64,000 bases of DNA, from assembly GCA_020057295.1 (NCBI GenBank), contig JAGVGF010000003.1, positions 62,001 to 126,000 on the forward strand, given 5' to 3'. The notes under the pieces were generated by a model. It made no database searches. It saw only the letters and a program-made list of their open reading frames with translations, and was not told the origin of the DNA. Origin of the DNA: an archaeon. GTDB taxonomy: Archaea > Nanobdellota > Nanobdellia > Woesearchaeales > UBA9642. A program made the position numbers and the translations under genes. Of this stretch, positions 18,427 through 27,199 are shown piece after piece (positions within the stretch are counted from its first letter, which is position 1; every line of letters starts with the position of its first letter).

Positions 18427-19599
18427 ATGAGTCACAACAGATCATTTGCCTACATGTCAACCGATGAGCTTTATGTCAAGAAAGCCTTCGATGAATACAG
18501 GCTTAAATCATTGGAAGAAGGAATAGTTAGACCTATCAAAGCATATGGTTTTGATGGCTTAGATGAATCTATATTTGTTCTAAAGAACAGTTTATTGCCT
18601 GGAGCAAGAGCAAAAGCAGCAAATTATTACAAGGGACAAGTAGAAATTATTGAAAGAGAATTAAAAAAGCGTCCTTCTGAAGAAGTTTCTGCTTCATATA
18701 AAAAAATTTTAGATGTAAACATAAATCCTGCAACATTCAATGTTCTAAAAGAAGAAAGAGAAAAATTAAGAATTCAAAGAATAATGGATATGGGTTATCA
18801 GGGAGAACAATTATATCCCTCAGAGCGTTTCAGACGTTCAAGACAAAATATCGAAGACACAGTCAGCTCTGGTCTTTCCATATTTGGAAGAGCAGGAGAA
18901 TATTTTAGAAGAAATAGACTATGGTTTTCTACAGCAGCATTTTTGATAATGACTCCTATTACAATTCAGCAATATGTAGAAAAATTAGATGTGTATAATG
19001 AAGTTGCTTCTGAATATGTACAATCACATGAAGTAGGTCCTAATGCTAGAGCATTAAAAAGAGATATTCCTAGTCAATTAGAAAATGTGGTTTTAAATCT
19101 AACTCATACAAGCGAAGTAAGTATAGAACTTGATGAAGATACAGAGTTTACGATTCCAGAAAAACTTTCTGATCCACAAGCAGCAAGAATTAATATTCAT
19201 ACAATGGGTCAAATACTAAAGCAAAACATTTCACCAGAAGTTACTAATTCATATAAGACTGTTTTCGATGAAGATAAAAGACAGATATTAGCGCATGGTG
19301 CTGCTGCTAATTCTCGTTTTGAAAGTGCATACAATAGTTTAGCATTTGCATCAAATCCGCACGTATCTTATCCTGTAGAGATGGGTATAACTATTATGGG
19401 GAATTCTGAAGTTCAAAAAGCTGTAAGTGTAATGGAAAAATATATGCCCAAAGGCATTATTGAAGAGGAGAATTCAGCACATACCGATATGACTATATGG
19501 AAATGGCTTGCTAGAATCTCTGGCGGCTTGACAGTATTATTCGGCGTTAACGCTTATAGGAATCACAGAAGAAGAAAATTAATGGGAGAATATTATTAA
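18427..19599 (+). CDS. Two-TM protein, first gene of an orphan operon
   Basis: A 390-aa protein not recognised. The cytoplasmic N-terminal part (1-165) is charged and helical; TM1 is at about 169-190, then an external domain of roughly 165 residues, then TM2 at about 358-378 and a basic tail HRRRK. Topology by the positive-inside rule is N-in, C-in. A TTTATAAAT box about 27 nt upstream predicts a leaderless start. It heads a chain of seven genes spaced by -8 to +14 nt, suggesting a common complex. Confidence 0.7.
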   Translation: MSHNRSFAYMSTDELYVKKAFDEYRLKSLEEGIVRPIKAYGFDGLDESIFVLKNSLLPGARAKAANYYKGQVEIIERELKKRPSEEVSASYKKILDVNINPATFNVLKEEREKLRIQRIMDMGYQGEQLYPSERFRRSRQNIEDTVSSGLSIFGRAGEYFRRNRLWFSTAAFLIMTPITIQQYVEKLDVYNEVASEYVQSHEVGPNARALKRDIPSQLENVVLNLTHTSEVSIELDEDTEFTIPEKLSDPQAARINIHTMGQILKQNISPEVTNSYKTVFDEDKRQILAHGAAANSRFESAYNSLAFASNPHVSYPVEMGITIMGNSEVQKAVSVMEKYMPKGIIEEENSAHTDMTIWKWLARISGGLTVLFGVNAYRNHRRRKLMGEYY

Positions 19600-19613
19600 T
19601 TGGAGGGATAAAT

Positions 19614-19976
19614 ATGTTAGAAGAATTAGCTTATCATTATCATTTTACTGGAACAACTCCAGATAATGGTGTTCCACAAAATAGTGTGCCAGAACCAAGA
19701 AATTATGATTTAATAAAATCTTTGAAACATGAATTCGGAAAACTGTTGATGATTGGCGGTCTTGTAGTAGGTACAGCAACATATATTGCAATAGTTCCTA
19801 GAGATATTAATTTCTACACCGATCCTAATTACAAAATTCCAGAAAAACAGCAATTACATTTAAACGATGTAAAAACTGCAACAGGATTTGCAACAGTATC
19901 ATTAGTATCATTAATAACTGGACTGATATTATATGACTCTTCTTCAAGAAGAAGAACTGTTAAGACAAAGAGATAA
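19614..19976 (+). CDS. Small two-TM protein of the orphan operon (paralog of 20199)
   Basis: A 120-aa protein with TM segments at about 40-62 and 85-108. It shares the element I.PRD..FY with the 122-aa protein two genes on, in the same position just after TM1, so the two are diverged paralogs. The start has GGAGGGATAA. The C-terminus is basic (SSRRRTVKTKR), predicted inside. The function is unknown. Confidence 0.65.
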   Translation: MLEELAYHYHFTGTTPDNGVPQNSVPEPRNYDLIKSLKHEFGKLLMIGGLVVGTATYIAIVPRDINFYTDPNYKIPEKQQLHLNDVKTATGFATVSLVSLITGLILYDSSSRRRTVKTKR

Positions 19977-19990
19977 TTAAAGAGAGCAAA

Positions 19991-20206
19991 ATGACATATC
20001 ATAGAATGATAAATCCAAAATATTTAGAGATATGTGAAATTATACAATCCGATACCGGATTACTTACTAGAATAGAATATCATCCTGTAGGAACATTCGA
20101 TAGACGTGTAACACAATCCCATGGTGCAAGTTACATGCATATAAGAAGTGATTATGAAAAATTAGAATTACACAGACTAGCTAGAGAGGCAAACAAACAT
20201 GACTGA
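19991..20206 (+). CDS. Small soluble protein of the orphan operon
   Basis: A 71-aa protein with several His and Tyr residues (YHRMINPKYLEICEI; HGASYMHI) and no TM segment. It starts 14 nt after the previous gene with an AGAG-type site and overlaps the next gene by 8 nt, indicating translational coupling. No family is recognised. Confidence 0.6.
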   Translation: MTYHRMINPKYLEICEIIQSDTGLLTRIEYHPVGTFDRRVTQSHGASYMHIRSDYEKLELHRLAREANKHD

Positions 20207-20567
20207 ATCAAAATATTTTACAAACACTATGCCTAATGAACAGATAGAACCATTAGAGAATATTGCAAGCACATCAAGCAAGCCATCATTAACACGTAAA
20301 CAAAAAATTGGTAGATGGGGAAGAAGAATGGCTGTTGCAGGTTTATTGACTGCTACAGTTTCTTGTTTGTATGCAATAATGCCAAGAGATCCAGAATTTT
20401 ATAGTCACGATAAGTGGGTTCGAACAGAAGAAAGTCTACCATCCGCAGAAAATCAGAAGAAGGCAGCATATCTAGCTGGAGCATCAGTGCTTACAGCAAT
20501 TGCAGGATTTGCAATGGGTCTTTACAGTATCAAAGGCGAATATGAAGGTAAAAATAATCAGAGGTAA
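20199..20567 (+). CDS. Small two-TM protein of the orphan operon (paralog of 19614)
   Basis: A 122-aa protein with TM segments at about 45-63 and 88-108 and the shared motif YAIMPRDPEFY after TM1. The N-terminal 40 residues are Ser/Lys-rich and cytoplasmic. The ATG overlaps the end of the 71-aa gene by 8 nt. The conserved PRD..FY between two otherwise diverged proteins suggests a common partner or a heteromer. The function is unknown. Confidence 0.65.
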   Translation: MTESKYFTNTMPNEQIEPLENIASTSSKPSLTRKQKIGRWGRRMAVAGLLTATVSCLYAIMPRDPEFYSHDKWVRTEESLPSAENQKKAAYLAGASVLTAIAGFAMGLYSIKGEYEGKNNQR

Positions 20568-20573
20568 ATTAAA

Positions 20574-21446
20574 ATGAACGCAGCATTTAATTTAGGACAA
20601 ACAAGTCAACCATTAGAAGTAACTTTGAAAATAGATTCAAGAGGCTTTGAGATAAAAGCTGGAAGAGAAAGGATAAGATTTGCAGAAGAACGAGAGGAAA
20701 TCGCGTCTCTAATAGGAAACTTAACCATAGAAACAGCACAAGGAGACTTAATTTATGGAACATATATTCAGCCAAGTTCAAGAAGCGTTCCCGGACTTAT
20801 TATGATAAGAGAAACACTATCTCAAAATTATCTTCGTGCACTTCTTGATTCTCCCAAGAGAAAAAAATCAGAGCTTAATCTAGAACTAATAAAATATCTA
20901 CCTGAAGATTCTCATCCCTCCGCACTTAGACAAATGCAAAGGGATTCAACTGCGAGAGTAGAGGAACGAGAAGAAGAAAGAAGAAGACTGGAAAAAGAAG
21001 ATTTTTACTTCAGACCAAACAGTAAATCTTTGATAGATAGAATGTATAAATTACCCCCTGAACCAAAATTCAGATGGGAATTGGACGCGCAAGGAAAATT
21101 TGGTGAAAGACCTGAAAAGCTTACTGAAACTCCGATTCCATCAGATAGAAAATCTTTACACAACTACAGATTTGAAAAAGATCCGACTGATTCTTCTGAA
21201 ATTTTAAAAACGGAAAGAATCTTGAAAAAACCAATAATAGACTTGACAGATTTAAGTGCTGAACTAAGAAATCTTTCAGATGAAAGAACACAAATGAAAC
21301 TCGCTCAAGCAACAGCAAGGCATATGGCTGCAAGACTTGGACTTGACAGAGCATATCAAATAAGTCAATCAGTAAGAGCAATATTTTCAGCAGATTTCTC
21401 TCAATTAAGAGAAGGAATAACCTGCACGTACAAAGTTGACCAATGA
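20574..21446 (+). CDS. Soluble charged protein of the orphan operon
   Basis: A 290-aa protein without TM segments. The N-terminal 100 residues appear as a beta-rich domain, followed by a Glu/Arg-rich helix (about 120-142, REEERRRLEKED), a Pro/Lys-rich linker and a C-terminal helical region (about 225-280). It has no recognisable motif. It begins 6 nt after the previous stop with an AGAGGT site and belongs to the same transcript. Confidence 0.6.
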   Translation: MNAAFNLGQTSQPLEVTLKIDSRGFEIKAGRERIRFAEEREEIASLIGNLTIETAQGDLIYGTYIQPSSRSVPGLIMIRETLSQNYLRALLDSPKRKKSELNLELIKYLPEDSHPSALRQMQRDSTARVEEREEERRRLEKEDFYFRPNSKSLIDRMYKLPPEPKFRWELDAQGKFGERPEKLTETPIPSDRKSLHNYRFEKDPTDSSEILKTERILKKPIIDLTDLSAELRNLSDERTQMKLAQATARHMAARLGLDRAYQISQSVRAIFSADFSQLREGITCTYKVDQ

Positions 21447-21451
21447 GGTAA

Positions 21452-21625
21452 ATGAAAATGAATGAAGATGATAGTAAAGATTTCGAATTTGATGAAGTTC
21501 GTGGAGAGCATGGAAGAAAGCCTAAGATGGCTATATTGAATAAGACCAAGCTTTCAAAATATGAAATGGATGATTTATTCACCGCTGAAGATGTAGATGT
21601 TGCAGCGGCAGACGAGGCAGAATGA
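21452..21625 (+). CDS. 57-aa acidic protein, missed by the ORF track
   Basis: The ATG at 21452 follows TGAGGT and opens a 57-codon frame ending TGA at 21623-21625. That stop overlaps the next start in ATGA, so the gene is embedded exactly in the operon spacing. The protein is acidic with a basic centre (GRKPKMAILNKTKLSK) and the tail DVDVAAADEAE. It is too short for family recognition. The ribosome site and the 4-base overlap are the evidence. Confidence 0.6.
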   Translation: MKMNEDDSKDFEFDEVRGEHGRKPKMAILNKTKLSKYEMDDLFTAEDVDVAAADEAE

Positions 21626-22050
21626 TTTTTACATTTAAACCAAGAGTTACGGAGTATTTGTTAGGTGACAGACACAAAGGTTCTGGAATAATAACACCAA
21701 ACACGCTTCAAGATTATCAAGACATATGTATAGGTTTTAGAGGAAGAGCTTCTGTGGCTTCTGAGAAAGGAAAATCTCTAATTAACGAACAATTCTACAT
21801 GCACAAAGATGGCATTGCATTAGAGGTTAGGAACGTTACACATAATAGTTTACCTTTATCTCCTAAAGATAATACTGAAAAATGTCTAATATATATTGGA
21901 TGTGTTTCTTTGTCTTTCAAATCAAGAATTTTTAAACCTGAATATTTGAATAAATTATTGGAACAATTCAATGCTGATATATCTTTAAGACCTACATATA
22001 AGACTTTAGACCAATTAACACAATTTAGAGGGATAATACCAGGTGTGTAA
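21622..22050 (+). CDS. Last protein of the orphan operon
   Basis: A 142-aa soluble protein whose start overlaps the 57-aa gene's stop (ATGA). It appears mixed alpha/beta, with a central strand-rich part (IALEVRNVTHNS; CLIYIGCVSLSFKS) and a C-terminal helix. No catalytic motif is seen. The next gene, bud32, has its own leaderless promoter, so the operon probably ends here. Confidence 0.6.
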   Translation: MIFTFKPRVTEYLLGDRHKGSGIITPNTLQDYQDICIGFRGRASVASEKGKSLINEQFYMHKDGIALEVRNVTHNSLPLSPKDNTEKCLIYIGCVSLSFKSRIFKPEYLNKLLEQFNADISLRPTYKTLDQLTQFRGIIPGV

Positions 22051-22110
22051 TTCTTTTATAAACCACATTTTTTCATAAACATTAAAAACCATCAATTATT
22101 CTCTTGTTAT

Positions 22111-22722
22111 ATGCGTAAAGTACTCTCTTCAGGGGCAGAAGCCACAATATATATTGATGGAGCAAATAAATCTCAGACTGTAGATAAGGAACGTTCTAAA
22201 AAAAATTATAGACATAATTCTATTGATGAAACACTCAGAAAAGCACGCACTAGAAAAGAATCAAAAATATTACATAGTTTAGAAAAATATGGTTTCGTTC
22301 CAAAAATTTTGAAACAAGACGAATACAATATAATTATGGAATATGTTGATGGTGTACAGTTAAAAAAAGCAATCGATAAGGATCCAAAGCTTGCTCTTCT
22401 TGTAGGTAAGAATCTTACAATTATGCATGATAATAATATTATTCACGGAGATTTAACTACTAGTAACATGTTATTAACAAAAAAAGGAAAAATCCAAAAA
22501 CTATATTTTATAGATTTTGGTCTCAGCTATACCAGCACTAGAGTTGAAGATATGGCTGTCGATATACATCTGTTTAAGCAAGCTTTAGAAAGTAAACATT
22601 ATAAAATTGCAAGTAAAGCATATATACAATTTATTAAAGGTTACAATCCAAAAAATAAAAAAGAGATTTTAGAGAGATTAGAGATTGTCGAACAACGTGG
22701 ACGCTATAAGGAGAAAACATGA
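22111..22722 (+). CDS. bud32: Kae1-associated kinase Bud32 (KEOPS)
   Basis: A 203-aa small atypical kinase/ATPase of the KEOPS complex, which makes t6A in tRNA with Kae1. GAEATIYI is the start of the N-lobe; IHGDLTTSNML (about 110-120) is the catalytic loop and IDFGLS (about 133) the DFG-like metal site. It is a stand-alone form, not fused to Kae1. The start is leaderless (ATGCGT, with an A/T-rich box about 26 nt upstream). Its stop overlaps the next gene in ATGA. Confidence 0.93.
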   Translation: MRKVLSSGAEATIYIDGANKSQTVDKERSKKNYRHNSIDETLRKARTRKESKILHSLEKYGFVPKILKQDEYNIIMEYVDGVQLKKAIDKDPKLALLVGKNLTIMHDNNIIHGDLTTSNMLLTKKGKIQKLYFIDFGLSYTSTRVEDMAVDIHLFKQALESKHYKIASKAYIQFIKGYNPKNKKEILERLEIVEQRGRYKEKT

Positions 22723-24488
22723 AAAAAATATATATCACATTAATATTTTTGTTAGTATCGCTGCTAGTAACAACTTCTGGCACAGCAGCATCTTCAGGAC
22801 ATATAGGATTACTAACGGTTTCAGAATCATCATTAAATTCTTCTGACTCTAGTGTTGAAAAAGGCGGGATTGCAGATTTATATCTGGTTGTTAAACAGGG
22901 ATCTGGAAGAATATTTATCGACAGTTTTCCATTATCCAAAATCGATACTCAAATAACTATGCGTTTTGCTACAGAAATAGCTTGTGATTTATTAGAAAAG
23001 GATTGTTCAGATTACGATTTCTTTTATACAATCACTGCAAATAGTGCCATTGTGGGCGGTCCAAGTGCTGGAGCAGCGGCAACAGTATTGACTGTAGCAT
23101 TGCTTGACAATCAAGAATTATCGAATGACACTATAATGACTGGAACAATTAATTCAGGAAATCTTATCGGCCCAGTAGCTGGTGTTCCTGCTAAAGCTCT
23201 AGCAGCACAAGTTAATGGATACACGCGAGTTCTCATACCAGAGTGGGACATTGCTAATAATACTCCACAAAATCTATCTATAAGCGTTATACCAATTTCG
23301 ACACTCGAGGAAGCATTATACTATTTTACTGGAAAGAATTATAGTATTGGCGACGATGTAGTTATACATTCCAAGGAATACAGCAAAATCATGCGTGAAG
23401 TCACACTTGATTTATGTTCAAAATATGGTGCTATACAAGATGGTGTGTTAATACTTCCTAATCTTACATCATACGATATTAATTTGACTAATGAAAGTCA
23501 AGATAATTTCAAATTAGCAATAAATGCTATTAATAACGGATCTTATTATAGCGCTGCAAGTTTTTGTTTTGGTGGTAATGTAAGAATTACGAGTGCATTG
23601 TTCAAAAATTTGACAAATAATCAATTAAAGATATTATATGCTCAACAATTAGAAAATGTAAGTACTTTTGAAAGAAATTTTGATTCTAAATCTAACAAAT
23701 TATCAACTATTTCAGAACTAGAAACTTATATGATTGTTGCCGAGAGATTATATGACACTAAACAAGTTTTATCAAAGCAAGATCTTAATAATATCTCATC
23801 ATCGGATTTAGCTTATGCCCGTGAACGTTTTAGTACGGCGATTGTTTGGGAAAAATTTTCAACTATTCCTGGTCAGAAATTTGTTATGGATCAAGATTTA
23901 TTAAAAATTGCTTGTTCAAAGAAATTATCTGAAGCAGAAGAAAGAATTAATTATATGGAATTATATTTCCCTAAGAAAGATATTCGAGAAGAATTATCTA
24001 AAGCGTATAATTACTATTATCAGAAAGAATATGCACTATGTATATTTACTGCATCAAAGGTTAAGGCACAATCAGGTATAGTATTAAGTGCTATATTTGT
24101 TCCAGAAGACAATATGCAAAAATTATTGGAAGAAAAAATCAGTGCAGGAAAAAGGGCAATATCTAAACAAGAATCAGCAAATATTTTCCCAATACTTGGT
24201 TATAGTTATTATGAATATGCTAATACGTTAAAGAATACTGATCAGTATTCATCATTATTATATGCTGAATATAGTTTAGAATTGAGTAATTTAGATATGT
24301 ACTTCAAGAAAAGACCTCCCGTACAAATAATAGACACTACTAATATAAATTATGTTTACGTTTTTGCAATAGGTGCAATTGCAGGCATAATATTTACTAC
24401 AATAGTTTTCGTAATATTTAAACTAATTAGTAATTACATTAAGAACTCTTCTGTAAAAAAGAAAATTAACAAGAAACATAAAAAATAA
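22719..24488 (+). CDS. Membrane-anchored S16 (Lon-like) serine protease
   Basis: A 589-aa protein with a signal peptide (about 1-24), a Lon-type proteolytic domain with the catalytic Ser in GGPSAGAAA (about 116) and the Lys in GPVAGVPAKALAA (about 158), a long helical region, and a C-terminal TM helix (about 545-568) with a basic tail. There is no AAA+ domain, unlike LonB. The catalytic dyad would lie outside the cytoplasm. Similar secreted S16 peptidases occur in archaea. Its start overlaps bud32 by 4 nt. The substrate is unknown. Confidence 0.85.
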   Translation: MKKIYITLIFLLVSLLVTTSGTAASSGHIGLLTVSESSLNSSDSSVEKGGIADLYLVVKQGSGRIFIDSFPLSKIDTQITMRFATEIACDLLEKDCSDYDFFYTITANSAIVGGPSAGAAATVLTVALLDNQELSNDTIMTGTINSGNLIGPVAGVPAKALAAQVNGYTRVLIPEWDIANNTPQNLSISVIPISTLEEALYYFTGKNYSIGDDVVIHSKEYSKIMREVTLDLCSKYGAIQDGVLILPNLTSYDINLTNESQDNFKLAINAINNGSYYSAASFCFGGNVRITSALFKNLTNNQLKILYAQQLENVSTFERNFDSKSNKLSTISELETYMIVAERLYDTKQVLSKQDLNNISSSDLAYARERFSTAIVWEKFSTIPGQKFVMDQDLLKIACSKKLSEAEERINYMELYFPKKDIREELSKAYNYYYQKEYALCIFTASKVKAQSGIVLSAIFVPEDNMQKLLEEKISAGKRAISKQESANIFPILGYSYYEYANTLKNTDQYSSLLYAEYSLELSNLDMYFKKRPPVQIIDTTNINYVYVFAIGAIAGIIFTTIVFVIFKLISNYIKNSSVKKKINKKHKK

Positions 24489-24494
24489 TTTTTT

Positions 24495-25973
24495 TTATCT
24501 CGAAACGTAATCTGTAATTACTTGTTCTCTTCTAGGACCTGTGGCTATGGTGTTTACTGGTAATCCTGTATACTCCGATATGAAATGTATAAAATTCTGC
24601 GCATTTGTTTCTATGTCTTTGAAACTTGTTTTTCCGTATGTATTATTAAATCCTGGTAGACTTATTATTTTTTTGCCGTTGTGTTCGTCATCAACTAGTA
24701 CATGTATTGTCTTTATTCCATCATACACATCTAATTTTGTGAATGCTAAATGTGTGAATCCAAATTTTTCATTATGTTCTTTTACAAGTGTTAAATCTAA
24801 CATTCCTATTCTTCTTGGTCTTGCAGTAGTCGCTCCGTATTCTCCGCCGTTTGTTTTATCGTCATTTACTCCGACATTTCTGAAGTATTGTCCGATTTCG
24901 AAAGGAGTTGCTGTTCCGTTATTAATCTTTTCTAGTATTAAAGAATTATCTTTTCTGTTTAATCCTAATTCTTTTCTTGTTTTTCCTCTTATATCACTAT
25001 ATTCTCCATACTCTCCTACAAACGGACCTTCTCCTACCCTGCTAGGAACTAACTTTACTACAGCAACGTAATTTCTTATGAATTTTCTTGGTATTCCTAG
25101 ACCTGTTTCTACTGATACTGTTCCACAGTTTGACGCAGTTACGTAAGGGTATGTTCCCTGATCTTTATCTAGTCCAGCACCCTGTGCTAATTCTACAATC
25201 ACATTTTTTCCTAAGTTTAGATTTTCTAAAACGAAAGTTCTAGTATCTATAACATGAGGTTTTAATTCTTGCCCCATCTTATAATAATCTTCTACTATTT
25301 TATCAACTTTTAATCCGGTTTCTTCATCGTAGTATTCTATTATTCTTTCTGATAAAAACAATTTTATATCTTCTAACTTACTTCCGCTATACTTTCCATC
25401 TTTTACTCTTTGTTTTAATTTTGGAACGAATGCTTTTGCATATTGATCAAATTCTTCTTTATCATCAAGTAATGCTTCTCTTAATGTTTCAACGTTAAAT
25501 AAATCTTGTACTCTTAACCCTGTTCTATACATTTGTCCTGCGTATGCTGGTCCTACCCCGCTTCCTGTCGTTCCTATAGGATGTCTTCTTATAGAATCTT
25601 TAATAACATCAATATATTTGTGATGCGGAAATGTTACAAAAGCTTTATCGCTTATCATTAACTTGTGTGCATCTATTTTTAATCCAGCATCTCTTAGTTG
25701 ATATATCTCTTTTAGTAATTGTTTAGGATTTATTAGAACGCCATTTCCTATTATAGAAATCATATGATCATTAATTATAGATGATGGAACTAAATGCATT
25801 ATGTATGTTTTTCCGTTAACATCTACTGTATGTCCTGCATTATCTGCGCCGTTAGTTCTTGCTCCTATACTCGCTTGCTCGCCCATTTGGTCAACTACTT
25901 TTCCTTTTCCTTCGTCTCCAAATTGGCTTCCGCCTACAACATCAATGTATCCTTGTTTGTGCTCTTGTTTCAT
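24495..25973 (-). CDS. purA: Adenylosuccinate synthetase
   Basis: A 492-aa GTP-dependent enzyme joining IMP and aspartate, the first AMP-specific step; PurB at 54669 does the next. The P-loop GGSQFGDEGKGK is near the N-terminus, NAGHTV follows, then GTTGSGVGPAYAG (about 140) and the C-terminal GPRREQVI. It is longer than most PurA (around 430), mainly in the middle. I use the ATG at 25973 behind GGGGGATATTACT; the track's TTG is part of that site. It lies far from the pur operon and is convergent with the S16 protease. Confidence 0.93.
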   Translation of the reverse strand: MKQEHKQGYIDVVGGSQFGDEGKGKVVDQMGEQASIGARTNGADNAGHTVDVNGKTYIMHLVPSSIINDHMISIIGNGVLINPKQLLKEIYQLRDAGLKIDAHKLMISDKAFVTFPHHKYIDVIKDSIRRHPIGTTGSGVGPAYAGQMYRTGLRVQDLFNVETLREALLDDKEEFDQYAKAFVPKLKQRVKDGKYSGSKLEDIKLFLSERIIEYYDEETGLKVDKIVEDYYKMGQELKPHVIDTRTFVLENLNLGKNVIVELAQGAGLDKDQGTYPYVTASNCGTVSVETGLGIPRKFIRNYVAVVKLVPSRVGEGPFVGEYGEYSDIRGKTRKELGLNRKDNSLILEKINNGTATPFEIGQYFRNVGVNDDKTNGGEYGATTARPRRIGMLDLTLVKEHNEKFGFTHLAFTKLDVYDGIKTIHVLVDDEHNGKKIISLPGFNNTYGKTSFKDIETNAQNFIHFISEYTGLPVNTIATGPRREQVITDYVSR

Positions 25974-26050
25974 AGTAATATCCCCCAAAGTTCATTCCTC
26001 TTTCTATTTATTAATTTATTTTTTTTGTTCCTCTTTTTTTTAATTATAAA

Positions 26051-26130
26051 CCCTGGAAGGCTCTGCATTGCTGCAGAGTTTCTTCCCGGGAAAAAGAGGT
26101 GAGCATAATATTATTAGAATGAAACACCTC
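26051..26130. other. Structured intergenic element, two hairpins
   Basis: Within the 311-base gap between purA and the small gene at 26285, CCCTGGAAG / CTTCCCGGG (one mismatch) encloses a perfect 7-bp stem CTCTGCA / TGCAGAG with a TTGC loop. A second inverted repeat, GAGGTG / CACCTC (26096-26101 with 26125-26130), follows. It is strikingly GC-rich for this sequence. It sits upstream of the likely purA TATA box (26041-26050), so it is not part of the purA leader unless transcription starts earlier. The rest of the gap shows only A/T-rich promoter-like sequence and a 12-codon frame at 26193. Confidence 0.45.
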
Positions 26131-26284
26131 AAATTTCCAAGATTAAAGTTATCGTAATACTATTTAAAGGTTTCGATTGTAACTATTTAATAATGGTTAA
26201 AAAATTAAAATTTATCGTTCCAATTTGGTGACGAAAATTAAGATAATTAGTAAAATGTTTAAATTTGTTCAATAAAATAGTTTC

Positions 26285-26455
26285 ATGCGTAAAAATAATT
26301 CTAAAGAGAAAAAAATAGAGAAGAACAAGAAATCACACGAATCTTTAGACAAATTTTACTCTGATGAGCAAAAACATCGTGAAAAGATAGAAAAAATAGA
26401 AGATGAAATATTTGAACATCTAAAAAATCATACTAAAAAAGTGTTAAAAAAATAG
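26285..26455 (+). CDS. 56-aa lysine-rich helical protein, missed by the ORF track
   Basis: ATGCGT at 26285 is preceded about 25 nt upstream by a TTTAAATT box, the same leaderless pattern as rnp4 and bud32. The 56-codon frame encodes a highly charged protein (Lys/Glu) with an amphipathic stretch HREKIEKIEDEIFEHLKN. It has no Cys and no TM. The promoter spacing and codon makeup support a real gene; the function is unknown. Confidence 0.5.
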   Translation: MRKNNSKEKKIEKNKKSHESLDKFYSDEQKHREKIEKIEDEIFEHLKNHTKKVLKK

Positions 26456-26517
26456 TTCTTCGGATATTTTACGGATAATAAGAGCAAATATTATAAAAAA
26501 ACACATAATAATATATT

Positions 26518-27183
26518 ATGCGCAGATGTTTAATTATAATTATATTCATGCTTTCAATAATTCTATCTTCTGGTATAGTTATTGCATGGACTTCTTATAC
26601 GCATGAATGGATATGTAATAAAGCAGGACTTTCTGAACTCGATTGTAAATCTGCAGATTATAATAATATAAAATCACAACACCCAGATTTAAGATCTGTT
26701 AATCATCATTGTACTAGCGATTTTGATAATTGCAATGCGAGAGTTTATGCAAGGAAATATCTTGATATTAATACTGAAGAATCTAAAGGATTCGCCGCAC
26801 ATTTATTCGCTGATAGTGTGGTTCCTGCACACTGGTATAGTCTTGACTATGATTCATGTCATAAAGTATTTGAAGATAAGGTAGAAGAAAGATTGAAGCA
26901 AGCTGAAAACGTGAAGTACTCGATACTCGGATCGACATTTGATTTTTCGTCATGGAATGTTACTATGCAGTGTGATGATAAGAAGAATAATACTATACAC
27001 TTATCCGCTGATAATCAATATATGAATCAAGTTGCAAAGTATGTTGCTGAAGAAATGCATTCTAACTATATTGAGCAGAATGTTGAAGAGTATGATTTTT
27101 CTTCAGTTGTGATTATAGTATTAGTACTATTGACGCTTGTTTTAATATTATTTCTATATACAGGTTTTAAAAATAGAAAATAA
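26518..27183 (+). CDS. Exported, C-terminally anchored protein like zinc-dependent phospholipase C / S1-P1 nuclease
   Basis: A 221-aa protein: signal peptide (about 1-23) with probable cleavage giving a mature N-terminal Trp (AWTSYTHEW), as in the trinuclear-zinc phospholipase C / S1-P1 nuclease fold where Trp1 binds zinc. HH at about 62 and HLFADSVVPAHW (about 100-111) supply further His and Asp ligands in the family order. A C-terminal TM helix (about 196-217) anchors it. It is smaller than usual for the fold (about 245+). The start is leaderless (ATGCGC). Phospholipase versus nuclease activity cannot be decided. Confidence 0.6.
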   Translation: MRRCLIIIIFMLSIILSSGIVIAWTSYTHEWICNKAGLSELDCKSADYNNIKSQHPDLRSVNHHCTSDFDNCNARVYARKYLDINTEESKGFAAHLFADSVVPAHWYSLDYDSCHKVFEDKVEERLKQAENVKYSILGSTFDFSSWNVTMQCDDKKNNTIHLSADNQYMNQVAKYVAEEMHSNYIEQNVEEYDFSSVVIIVLVLLTLVLILFLYTGFKNRK

Positions 27184-27199
27184 AAAAATAGTTATAGAT

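Noticed and set aside
24541-25071. 176-aa plus-strand ORF
   Set aside because: Antisense to purA.
26193-26231. 12-codon leaderless-looking frame MVKKLKFIVPIW
   Set aside because: Has a TATA-like box at suitable distance but is too short to support as a gene.
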